Positions 21,372 to 31,625 of a stretch of DNA of 64,000 nt are shown here, piece by piece; positions within the stretch are counted from its first letter, which is position 1; each line of letters begins with the position of its first letter. The notes below the pieces were generated by a model. It had not been told where the DNA came from and did no database searches. It saw nothing but the letters and a program-made list of their open reading frames with translations. Source of the stretch: Exophiala sp. HKRS030 (Eukaryota; Ascomycota; Eurotiomycetes; Chaetothyriales; Herpotrichiellaceae). The translations under genes and the position numbers were made by a program. Location: positions 5,456,001 through 5,520,000 of the forward strand of contig JAHWDD010000004.1 of assembly GCA_023897205.1 (NCBI GenBank), given 5' to 3'.

Positions 21372-22888
21372 TCAAACGGTGTTCGAAACCAGACCTCCTT
21401 CGTTGGGAAGAATGGATTCAGCAATTCTCCAGTTGACCGGATAACCTTGGACCATGACGACTGCAGGTACGATAAGATGCCTATCAGCGCGCCTCATTCT
21501 TCGATTCTGGCTGAAAACTGCGGGCTGAAGACACATGCAAACTTTGCTGTTTGCTGGCATCTCATTCCGATCTCGGTGGGGGACTGTCATCCATTTCGAA
21601 TCGAAATTGTCACCCAAGACAGGAGCCTGGAATAGATACTGCCGCTGGCACGCCTCTACCGTGGCTTTGAGTTCAAGTGCCAGATGAAAAGCGGCATTGA
21701 GGCTGTCAGTCATTTGTTTTTCCTGAGCATATCTGAAATCGAAGTTCTGGCTGAGGTATTGAGAAGGCTGGTTCCAGGTCTTTTCGGTGATGTTGGAAAA
21801 GACGCTGCGGAGACGTTCCTGATAGCCGCCTGCAAGGTATCGTGTTCCTGGTAGGACGGTGTTCAGGAGATATTGTACACGATCAACGACAACGACCTTT
21901 TCCTTGAGTTGTGGAAGTTCTGGTTGAGAAAGTCAGTGACTATTGCGGAACTAACAAGTTGTGGTGCCATACCTCGATCGAAACTACTGATGCGTTCATA
22001 GATTGGTTCTTGGAAGGCCGATTTCGGTCCACATTCGAATTGTTCGAACACCCATTCTCGCAGTGCTGCAGCTGCAAAGGCTCGGAGAAAGACGGCGTGA
22101 TCAACATATGGCTCTCCGTTCAAGGTCTGCATGAGAAGCTTGAGGTCTAGCTCACGATGTTTCATTGTCATCAATCGACACAACGCGTGTGAATCTGCAG
22201 TAAGGCTTGAAAAGTTCATCTGTGCAATAGATTGACTCTTTGCAAATGCGATGATGCCACGATCGATCTCATCCATAATCATCGACATACGCAGCACGAC
22301 ATCCTCATGAGGCGGTGGCATTTGATATCCTTGGATTTCGGTGAAACTTCGCCAATTTTCGACCATGGTCCGTTCATCCGATGTGAGCTCGAGAGGTGCT
22401 CTTGTTCTTCCGCTGTTCAAGTAACCAGAGAGCGGTCGGACCTTGTCTGCTTGTGGCTGGGGAAGTGCTGGAGGTTCACGGGTAGTCGCGTCTGAGCCTG
22501 GGTCTGAAAGTGGAGATGAAGATCGACTGGCGGGAACGGCTTGGTCTTTGGCAGTCTGCGCCTCGGTTTGAACAGGTGCTTTTCCTTCATTTTGGACAGG
22601 TGTTTTCCCTTTCTTGCGGTCATGGATCAATGAAGCCAGATACGCTGACGGATCGACTTTTGCTTTCTTGGCATCAAAGACAATTCTGCGATGGATTTGC
22701 TCGTGAGTTTTGGCGGCTGGCAAATGTTTGTGAGGTTGCCTCCGCGCAGCCATCAGATCGCCAATTGTAACGCAAGTCTTGGCAAGATCATCTCCACAAT
22801 CATCGGGTAAGTCTCCAACGACGTGTTCAAGGTCCATCTGATCAAGTTTGGACCATGCTGGACGCTGACGCGTAGTATCTGAAGACAT
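21372..22888 (-). CDS. Module protein A1, unknown family (487 aa), partner of Hsp70-like B1
   Basis: Two exons (22888-21973 and 21919-21372) with a 53-nt intron give exactly 487 codons. ATG 22888 was chosen because the paralogue A2 starts at the equivalent place. Residues ~10-75 (WSKLDQMDLEHVV ... THEQIHRRIVFDAKKAKV) look like a small helical, possibly Myb/SANT-like, unit: a Trp near the start and a basic final helix. Residues ~85-165 are a Pro/Ser/Gln linker. The rest is helical. The C-terminus shares CLQPAVFS ... VVMVQGYPV with A2 (CLRPSIFS ... LVIVAGYPV). No transmembrane helix, signal peptide or known catalytic motif is visible. It is divergent from B1 across 679 bp, and the same pairing repeats with A2/B2, so A and B probably work together. 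Function unknown; nucleic-acid binding by the N-terminus is a guess. Confidence 0.7.
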
Positions 22889-23567
22889 GGCGAGATAATC
22901 TGAACTAGATGTGGACAGTATTCGTAAGTATGGATCTGACAGTGATATTTTGAAGAAATGATGTGGAAATTCTGACAAAACCAGGAACAATCTAGATGAG
23001 GAGGAGATACTTATAGCAAGCCATGGGTGCTGGGGGTGCACATAATGTGATTGTGATGAATGTGCTTGTCAATGTCTATTCATCTTCAATGGCCCAATGG
23101 CTCAATAGATCCATGGGTTCATGGGTCAATGTCTTGATGGCCATTCAGCAGATTTCCTATTTTGAAGGTCTGGCAGGAACTCCGATTGTTGTCACTTGCT
23201 CCTTCCTCATCAATGCCATTCATTTCACTTCACTGGCCCCAGTGAATTTAAGGCAGTCACGTTTCCTCATCGCGGCTTCATGCTTGCCTCAATCGATCTA
23301 CGTTGGATCCATGGATTCAGCGCGAGCAGCAGCATTGTCTTCGCCCCAGTATTGCCCAGGTCTTTTTTCCATCTCCCTCTCTCTGAGGTCATCAGACATT
23401 TTCATTTCCGTCACCCGACTGGCCTTCCTCCACAGGTTCGTCTTCCTTTGTTGTCTGTTTCCGACGCAACTCCCTTCTAGAGCGCAAACTAAGTTCCACA
23501 AACTAAGTCAAATCTCATCTCAGATCGCACCCTGTGTCTGGCACCTCTACATTCAGATACCATCAAC
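22889..23567. promoter_or_regulatory. Bidirectional upstream region of A1 and B1
   Basis: 679 bp between divergent start codons. At about 23085-23150 it contains short imperfect repeats around CAATGG/TCAATG/CATGGG (for example CAATGGCCCAATGGCTCAAT). The open frame of A1 extends upstream into this region, but the paralogue comparison places the start at 22888. Regulatory meaning of the repeats is unproven. Confidence 0.4.
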
Positions 23568-25872
23568 ATGTCATCTTGTCAAGAGTGTCTTATCAAGAAT
23601 GTAGGTTTATTGGGTCTACAGATTCTGAGACTCCGAGTTTCTCGCTAATGATGCTATAGATCAACTGTTCTCTGAGTCGTCGACGAGCTGGGCGACTCCC
23701 GAAAACGTGTACAAGATGTCTAGCAAATGGATTGGTGTGTGTTCTCGAGGATGGAACGAGGAACAAGCATCAAACCCGCGAGAACAGAATCACCCGATCT
23801 GCAAAAAGGCAAAACAACCAGTCTCAGCTCAGCCATCACCTTACCACAGGCAATGCGGTGTCGTTGCTGCAAGATGTTGTCTTACAAAACCCTGCAACCA
23901 TTCTCGTTGCTATCGACTTTGGTACGGGCAATGTGAAAGCAGCATATCGAGTCATATACCCCAGCAGTATGAAGTCATTTTATGGATCACCTGCGGAGAA
24001 CCAACTTGGAGTACACCCTATTTCGTGGTCAAGCGGTAGCAACACCCTTCCATCCATGCTCGCGTTCGAGAATTCTGAACAAGGAGGTACTTCAAAATGG
24101 CTCCAGCTCTGGGTTATGATGTACTTGACGCCTTGGACTCAAAGTCAATCTCAACTGATCAGGTCTTTTACAACCTCAAGCCTGCCCTTCTGAATCCTGA
24201 GGGAATTGATGCAGAAGAAGCGGAAAGAAAAATTGCAGCCTTAGACCCATCGGCTCAGAGATCGAGGTTGTACTTCTCTTCAAACGGTCCAGATGCACAA
24301 AACAAGCTCAAGATCTCTGATTTGTTTTCTGATTTCATGGGACATGTCTTTGGCTATATCTTGGGCTACATTGCCGAACATGAACCAAACCTTCAGTGGC
24401 CGACAGATGATGACTCATATCCAAATTTTCAACCACCATCTCATCAAGTTGTCGAAGTTGCACTAACTCTGCCAGTGGGAACTACTCCCGCACAGCAAAC
24501 CTTGGTCCAAGAATGTGCACGTCTCGGAGGGATTTCTCGACCTTACTTCATTGGTGAGCCAAGTGCAGGTCTTGTGTTCCACCTGTTCGCATCCCAGGAG
24601 TCCAATCTGGGCAAAGTCATCGCAATTCTGGATATTGGCAAAGGAAGTGTGGACCTACAAATCTGGAAAATCATCTCCGAGAATCCTTATCGTGTTGAGG
24701 AACTGATTCCGGGGAAGACGAATTGGTATGGTGGTGCCGCAGTTGACAGACGAGGTGTAGCACTGATCATGAATGAAGTTGAGGATGAGAATTCCTTGTG
24801 CAACGCTTTGTCTAGGCATGGGCACCAAATGACAGTTGACTCTCTACAGGCTCTCTTGGCAGTGGGCTTTGAGAAGGCAAAGATTGGTTTCAATGCGAAG
24901 CCAGGTAATATTCGAAATGTGCACTTCCCAGGGATGGTTCCGCAGACAGGCTGTCGAATGTTTAAGCAGGATACGATTGTTTTGGAGCCCCAAGATTTCG
25001 TGAATGCTTATGAAATTCCCCTCCAGAAAATCACGGACATGTTAAGGAGCGCGTTGTGTCTTGTTGATATTGACAAAGATGTGGACGAGATCCTTATGAT
25101 TGGAGGAGGTGGTGGTGGGTGGGGCAGTGGTAAGGGTGGCTACCTTCGAACCAAGATCCGCGAGGAATTCGCTGGCGATGGAACTACAGTTACAACGCCA
25201 CCAGATGCACATGACATTACTCTTGCTAAAGGGGCGATCATCCTACTCTCGGACAAGAACATCATCCACACTCGAGTCATTCAACGAAGCTATGGAGTTC
25301 TCTGGGACCAGCTTGGAGAATCACCATCAAGCTATCGTCGTCGGCCCAAGAACCTCCAACTTTCTCAGACAGATAAACAGTGGAGATTGATTGATATGAT
25401 ACAGTGTCTCGTCCAGGTTGGCACCAAAGTCCCTCGAGAATATGTTGCTCGTATCAGAGGTGACAGAGCGCTCATGTTTGATTTCGATCAAAATGATGAG
25501 CTCGGCTGGCCAATTGAGGAGAGATTGTACTATTCGAATCGACCCATTGAACATAATGTGTGGGTAGAAGACGAGGTCAACGAGCTCCAACCCATGGAGA
25601 ACCCCTTGAGTTTCCGCATCCTACCAGAAGATGTCGCGGGATTTCCCAGGAATATCATTCACACTTCCTCAGCCACTGGACGCAAGTGGTATGAAATTCA
25701 ATACGAAGTGAGACTTCTATTCTCCGACAACGACCTTAGCTTCCAGCTCGTAATACCTAAGTGCGGCACCTTTGACAGCCACAGAGACGGAGAGATGCAA
25801 ATGCAGGATGTTATTGTCAAGGAAGGACGGTATGACGTTGCTGGCAACTTTCACCTGCGTCCTTCCGCATGA
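23568..25872 (+). CDS. Module protein B1: Zn2Cys6-like N-terminus fused to HSPA12-like Hsp70 ATPase, one frame break
   Basis: Exon 1 (23568-23600) encodes MSSCQECLIKN. After a 59-nt intron (23601-23659) exon 2 continues INCSLSRRR ... KTCTRCLANGLVC. Together these give C-x2-C-x6-C-x13-C-x2-C-x6-C, the spacing of a fungal Zn2Cys6 cluster. A basic Gln/Asn/Ser linker leads to the actin/Hsp70-type ATPase: phosphate-1 loop VAIDFGTGNVKAAYR, phosphate-2 loop IAILDIGKGSVDLQIWK, and adenosine loop ILMIGGGGGGWGSG. The C-terminal beta-rich part (YEIQYEVRLLF ... FQLVIPKCGTF) looks like the HSPA12-type substrate-side region. One missing base at about 24099-24101 breaks the frame between SEQGGTSKW and LGYDVLDALDSKSISTD. 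Restored length is about 748 aa. The EEVD tail of true Hsp70 is absent. Likely role: an ATP-driven switch or sensor rather than a general chaperone (inference). Confidence 0.85.
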
Positions 25873-26381
25873 GGATGGGTGGGTGTCGTTGTCTTTTGCA
25901 CCCTAGAGTCTGCAGAAGGTCACAGGACATGAAGCATTCAATATTCAATGTTGCTTCGAGACCAGAGTTCTTGTTGATATCTGCGACGTGCTTTGTGATA
26001 CACCTCGCCGTGAGAACTGTTCGGCAAGTGAAATGTTCACTTTATGGGTCCATTTAGAGCCAATTCTAAAAGCAAAATATAGGGCTTGGTAAGACGGCGG
26101 TGGAGTCAATATGGAGCTCGAATGTGCATCGCACATCAAGGAATGTACCCATTTACGGTGGAACAGAATAGGAAAAATCACGCGGGTAACAGCGAAATAA
26201 TTTCAACCTTTTCACAAAGACTGCCTACTTTCACGCGTCTACTAGATATCGTGAAAAGTTTGATTCATGTAGAATGGCATGAAATGAAGGTTTTGGCGAT
26301 AGCAGCAACTTGATGGGCATTTGGCTCAATCAATTTCTTTGCCTTCGACTCTTCCTTTCCTCTAAGAACTTTACCTCGAGC
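25873..26381. other. Intergenic between convergent B1 and A2
   Basis: Convergent 3' ends; the boundary between the two module copies. No mobile element or repeat was recognised at the junction. Confidence 0.4.
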
Positions 26382-27843
26382 TCAACTCACTGGGTACCCT
26401 GCAACGATTACTAGTGCTTTCACAATACACAGCCGCGGCGAACGACCCTCCTCGTCTCGTAATCTACTGAAGATACTCGGTCGTAAACAGAGACGGACTT
26501 CACTTCCAGCTGGTGGTGCCTCGTAGATCTGTGCAGCTTCCATGGTCTCAAAAGCGAGAGGAGTATCCAGGGGTGGAAATTCAAAGTCGTACCGTGCGGC
26601 ACTCATCTCGAATTTCACTTTGAGCTCCAGAGCTCGCAAGAATGCGGAATTGATGGCTGTTTCCCAGTCTTGCTGATGCGCCTGTCGTTCTCGAGTGGAC
26701 CGCTGGACTACTGTCATTGCTGTTACTGGCTGACTGGATCGCAAAACCAACGAGTTGAGCACGTCGTAGAGGCGTGTTTGGTATTGTTCAACACGTTTCG
26801 GCAGAGAAGGCTGGACGTCTTCTTTCATATGACGCACTTGCAGGACCGCCGCTACTTGTTTCATTGCCTTTTCGTCTTCTGCAAGGTTTACCCATTAGCT
26901 AAAAAACATGTCTGGCCAGTAAAAGATGAAACGTACCTTTGTCTAAGAATATTGAATTCTTCAAGACCGTCTGGAGCTTGTCGTTTGACAGTTCTGGCTG
27001 AAAGTCGATCAGAATCCATTGAAAGAGCGCCGCTGCTGCATAGCAATTGAGAACAGCAACCACATCCACTTCAGGCGCGCTGAAGAGGACGTTCAGAGCA
27101 GACGAGAGAGAAGAGCCATCCAAGCTAGCTGAACCTAAGAACAACAGGTTACTCAAACCGACAGTATCAACAGACAATTTCGCGGTCGTCAGTTGAGTCA
27201 CGGCGTGACAATCTCGAAAAGCTTTGACGCCGCTCTGGAGTTCTTGCATGATCTGGTCAATAGTTGATTTCACATGCTCCTGATGTGGTGGGGAGTTATA
27301 TGCATCGGAATCCTGAATTTCCCGGTATTTCAAGAGCAGTCTCTTTTCAGAGCCAGTGACCGTCATTGCAGTGTAGCCAGATGCATTTTGCGGCTCTTCT
27401 TGGCGATGATTGAATAATCCAGTTTGCGTGGCTTCGGCAGACTGTATCATTGGTGGTGATTGGAAACTGTTCTTGATCGTTGAGGCATCTCCGGATCTTG
27501 GTTGATCGACCGAGGATTTCTCGGACAAGGCTGGTGACAAGGTGCTATCCGGGCTTAATGAATACACATCCTGTCCTCTAGGATCCTCCCTCATACGCTT
27601 CTTGATGTAGGCTTCCACCGACACCCGCTCGATCCTCCTAGCCTGGCTTACCAGCCTTATTTGAATCTGCTTCTTAGTCTTCGGCGTTGGAAGCGATCTT
27701 CCCTTCGATATGCTGCTCCAAATATCGTGGATACGGTTCACTGTAATCTCTAAACCGCCATATTCCGCAACGGGAATTCGGTATATCACATCGTCAAGTT
27801 CTTTGATTTCGACCGCAGTCCAGTTTTGTTTCTTCGCTGACAT
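26382..27843 (-). CDS. Module protein A2, paralogue of A1 (467 aa)
   Basis: Exons 27843-26937 and 26878-26382 with a 58-nt intron total exactly 468 codons. The open frame extends upstream to 28080, but ATG 27843 (MSAKKQNWTAVEIKELDDVI) aligns with the A1 start. The N-terminal ~75 residues have the layout W-x8-ELDDVI ... IHDIWSSI ... TKKQIQIRLVSQARR, which resembles a Myb/SANT-type three-helix unit. A Ser/Pro/Gln-rich linker follows (~100-190), then a helical region and the shared C-terminus CLRPSIFS ... LVIVAGYPV. Divergence from A1 is large outside these blocks, so the duplication is old or fast-evolving. It is back to back with B2 across 638 bp. No recognised family. Confidence 0.7.
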
Positions 27844-28481
27844 TGCAGGGACTTGGAAGCCGATCTGAAGTAGCAAATTTAAGAGGAATAAGTGAAGAGG
27901 ATAGATCGGCGCAGCAATATTTGTCTTGCTGACAGGGAGATATGAAGCTTGTGCTCTTTCTTTCCAGCGACCAGTTGCAGAGAAGAGGTGGAAGTGTAGT
28001 TCTTGTTCTTCTGATCCGGATTTGTTTGTGTCTTCGTTACTTGCCACCCTGTCAAGTGTTGGTTGAGTATACCGATGCACGTATCCGCCTTTCCCTCGTA
28101 TAAATTGTGTAACTTATGATCCTGGTTTCCTATCAGATATTTTCACAGAAAAAATAGGGGAACAGTCGTTAGGAAGGAGCTTCACTTTTCTCATCTTTGG
28201 TTGGAGTCAATCAACGCAAATAGGCCGCCACGACAGGTTCCTCAGACAGTTTGCCTTTTGGGACCACATATTCACAGAACTTGGTTGGTCCTCTTCACTT
28301 GCGGTTGCCATTCACAAACTTGCTTCAGATCAGTGCTTGAAATCGTGATTCCATGTCATTGACCTCATATCTAAGTTTTTGTCCCAATTTGTGACCTTAC
28401 CTGTGATGGTCTTTCTTTGACAACCGATTCTTTCACCTCATGACTGAAATGCCGATTATTTGAAGTAAGATCATTTTCGAT
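27844..28481. promoter_or_regulatory. Bidirectional upstream region of A2 and B2
   Basis: 638 bp between divergent start codons, close in length to the A1/B1 region (679 bp). I see no obvious sequence similarity to the first region by eye, beyond A/T-rich stretches. Confidence 0.4.
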
Positions 28482-30742
28482 ATGGCTTCAATGAAAAGTT
28501 GTCAGTCTTGCTATTCGAGACGAGTAGGTCACTTCTGTTGATTACCCACAGCTGTTTAGAGACATCACTGACACAGATCCCAGCAAGGATGCTCATTAAC
28601 GGGCAAACCATTTGACGAGCAAGCCCGATGTGCGAGGTGCACCGAGCGAGGCCTAGAGTGCCGACAAAGAGATCCAACCGCAGCCTCAAAAGGTGCTCGA
28701 ACAGTCGGCACCCCTCGAGGTCCCAGTCCACCGTTACACGATGACACAAACCAACGGAAAGTCTACTTAAGCATCGATTTGGGAACTTCACGTATGAAAA
28801 TCGCTTTCAAGGTCGTCAAGCCAGGCCAGAAATCCGACCCTCGCGACGTCAAATCAATTCGAGAAATTCGGTTTAATAACAATGCAAATTTCTGTCCAAG
28901 CGTGATTGCAATCGATGAATCTGAGATCTGGAACAACAACTGCGTCATCTACGGCGACCAAGTTTTCAGGCACCTGGAAAGCCGGCGCCTGTCAACTGAC
29001 ACATGCTTTCTAAATCTGAAGGCAATTGTCCTAAACCCTGAGTTACCCGAAGCAAAAGAGACTCAGGATCGACTCCGAAAACTACATCCCGGAACAGTGG
29101 CCTATTTGCGCTCGCGGTTACAGCCTGATATTTGTTCAGTCGGCGACCTAACTCCGCTTGAATTGTATTCGGTGTTGCTAGGTTGCGTTTTTGAGTATGT
29201 CCTCCGAAGAATCGCCGATCAGAATGCGATGAGAAGTCTAAAACAGTGGCTTGATGATGATGGGCTTCGAAAAAAGACTAAACCCTCCAATCCGATTTCA
29301 GTTATTATGCCACTTCCAGAACAAACCACAGCCGACCAGCGGAATTTGATAGGGAAAGCCGCACAGGGTGCAGGCATCTTCAACCCTTCATTTATAGGCG
29401 AACCTACAGGGGGCGTGATTTATCATCTAGCCGTTGAGCAGGACACTCCAATCAATAAAATACTCCTCATCGAAGACCACGGAGCTGGGACTGTGGATAT
29501 AGCGGTCTGGAAGGTTTCTTCAACTAATCCTCTACAAATCGACCAAGTTCTACCAAATAGGACCGAATGGTGTGGTGGAAACGCGATCGCCACCAGACTC
29601 AGAACACTTCTTTGTGATGATATCTCAGATACTCCTTCATTGCTGGCTACCTTGAAAGTAAACAATAATCCTATGACAGAGGATCAGTTCATGACAGAGT
29701 TAGGAGCAAAATTAGAGCTTGCAATATCAGGTTTCAACTCAAACCCTGTATCAACGCAGCAGATTTTCATGCCAGGGCTTCCCCAAAAGCCAGCTTGGAA
29801 CATGAGACATCCTAATTGCATTACAATTACCCCTGATATGTTCAAACGAGCTTATGAGCCGACAATAAAGAGGCTCTTGGAAGTCAAATCCGAGCAATTC
29901 ACTCAGCTGGGAGTAAATCAGCTGTCGTCGCAGCGAACTCCTGAACATGTACACATCAATCTTCTTTTTGGGGGCGCCATCGCCGCCAACGATGGGCACG
30001 ACAGTTACATTAAGACCAAATACTCAGAGGCGTATCCTGGTCATGTATTTTCTACGTCTTATAGTGCCACTGACATTGCAGTCGCAAAAGGATCGCTGTT
30101 GTATCTTTTGAACCGAGATATTATTAACGAAAGAATTGTTTTGAGAGGTTTCGGTGTTGTTCAGAGAGTACCTACGGACCGTGCCCGCTACGGACGCAAT
30201 GTACCACAGAATCTGGAACAATCCATGCTGGATGGTCAATGGAGACTGAGCGACATGATGAAGTTCTTAATCACACCCGGGCAAAGAGTCAAGAGGCATC
30301 ATGTTTCTCGGGTTAGAGGCATAATACCACTAGGCGAAAATGCACACGATTTCAATCCATTGAGAGGCTGGCCCATCATTCAAAAGCTTTATTATTCAGA
30401 CACGCAAACCAAGAATGATATCCATGCCACTGAAGAAAATGGCATTTTCCCCATGGAGAATCCCTAGAATTTTGGGTATCAAAAGTCTTAATCCGGCAGC
30501 TCGGACTAGGAGTCAATATTCAAGAAGCACGAAGAAATGGCAAATTGGAGCGATGGGTCGAAACTGAGTATGAGATCAGACTTGTTTTGGATGATGATGA
30601 AATGTCATTCGAATGTGTCATCCCCAAAGGTGGAACTTTCGTCGGTGCACTTGATGCAGAACTATCGGAGTCTGAGGATGGTTATGTTCAACGAGGAACC
30701 TACAACATTGCTGGACAGTTTGAACTGTCTCCAACAGCTTGA
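28482..30742 (+). CDS. Module protein B2: Zn2Cys6-like N-terminus fused to HSPA12-like Hsp70 ATPase, one frame break
   Basis: Exon 1 (28482-28523) encodes MASMKSCQSCYSRR. A 60-nt intron (28524-28583) joins it to QGCSLTGKPFDEQARCARC and TERGLEC, giving C-x2-C-x6-C-x12-C-x2-C-x6-C, as in B1. The intron sits inside the motif in both genes. The ATPase follows: VYLSIDLGTSRMKIAFK (phosphate-1), ILLIEDHGAGTVDIAVWK (phosphate-2) and INLLFGGAIAANDG (adenosine loop). In phosphate-2 the usual first Asp-x-Gly is Asp-His-Gly. One missing C in the CCC run 30462-30464 creates a stop after PMENP. Restoring it continues LEFWVSKVLIRQL ... RWVETEYEIRLVL ... ECVIPKGGTF, matching B1 to its end; about 733 aa. It could bind DNA through the cysteine cluster and report a signal through the ATPase, but that is inference. 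Confidence 0.85.
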
Positions 30743-31110
30743 GCCTGTGGTCTCCGTCAACGTTCAAGTGATAAAGTTGTCTTGCTTAGCACGAAGCTTA
30801 GTATCAAGATATGGGAGGCACGGTATATTCAGTTTGGAAGAGATTGTGGCATTATCAGGAGCATTCAAACACCGAGTAGTGAGGCTGAAGATTTACAGAA
30901 ATAGGTCAGCGAGCTCTTTAGATACATCTTTAATGCTAGTGTCTAAGCCCGCCCGGCCCAGAACATGCATTTCTTTCGATCCAAAGATCCATGCAGAGTT
31001 GATAGCCTTGTTACATAGCGGACTGATAAGCCAGTAGGGGAAGGATGCAGGCAGCCACATTTTGATCCATAAGGGAAATCACAGTTAAGACGACCATATT
31101 CCTGAGAAAA
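30743..31110. other. Intergenic, nothing supported
   Basis: A frame running through here (30537-31037) is a shadow of the end of B2 and has no motif. Confidence 0.4.
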
Positions 31111-31233
31111 CCACTGGTCAAGGAGGGCGTCTGTACTGCATACTAGTCTAGAAATCCGCCTTAAACCAAGCCCAAAATACTGTTGAACACTTCCAATAAC
31201 TTCCCCTCAAGAGTGCCATTCTCGTTACTTGCC
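31111..31233 (-). pseudogene. 3' relic of a second flavin monooxygenase gene
   Basis: This stretch is closely similar to 36728-36850, the last codons and 3' flank of the flavin monooxygenase gene. On the minus strand it reads ENGTLEGKLLEVFNSILGLV and stop, against GNGTLEGKLLEVFHNILGLV in the intact gene. The downstream flank (31111-31160) is also similar. Upstream of 31233 the similarity stops abruptly, so only about 25 codons and the 3' flank remain. It records a former tandem or segmental copy that was mostly deleted. Confidence 0.75.
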
Positions 31234-31625
31234 ACATCTGATAGGGGTCGTCACAGAGCAAAATATCGACTATATTTTCTGCTACAGATTAATTCCCCAC
31301 CCTGATTGAGCTAGACATATTTAGGAACAGACCAGACAGATCTTTATGCGAGATCTACTACCAGGAAGATGGAAATAGATTATTGTAATGTCTATGTTCT
31401 GCTGCAAGACTTGGCCTCAGCGGCTTCATCGCCAACGTATAATCTTGCCCAGTGCGGTGGCAGTACCAAATTAACCTCGTCAACCGGAGCTCCCACAATC
31501 GATGGCTGAAGAGGCTGGATTATAGGGACGAACACTTTAATATCTCAATTACTTCTTCCAAGGGAAACGTCTCGTAGTCGGCAACGGCTGCTGGTGGTTA
31601 GTAGACAACTATAGACTTGAGCAAG
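31234..31625. other. Intergenic, nothing supported
   Basis: A/T-rich sequence between the monooxygenase relic and the bZIP gene. No element recognised. Confidence 0.4.
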
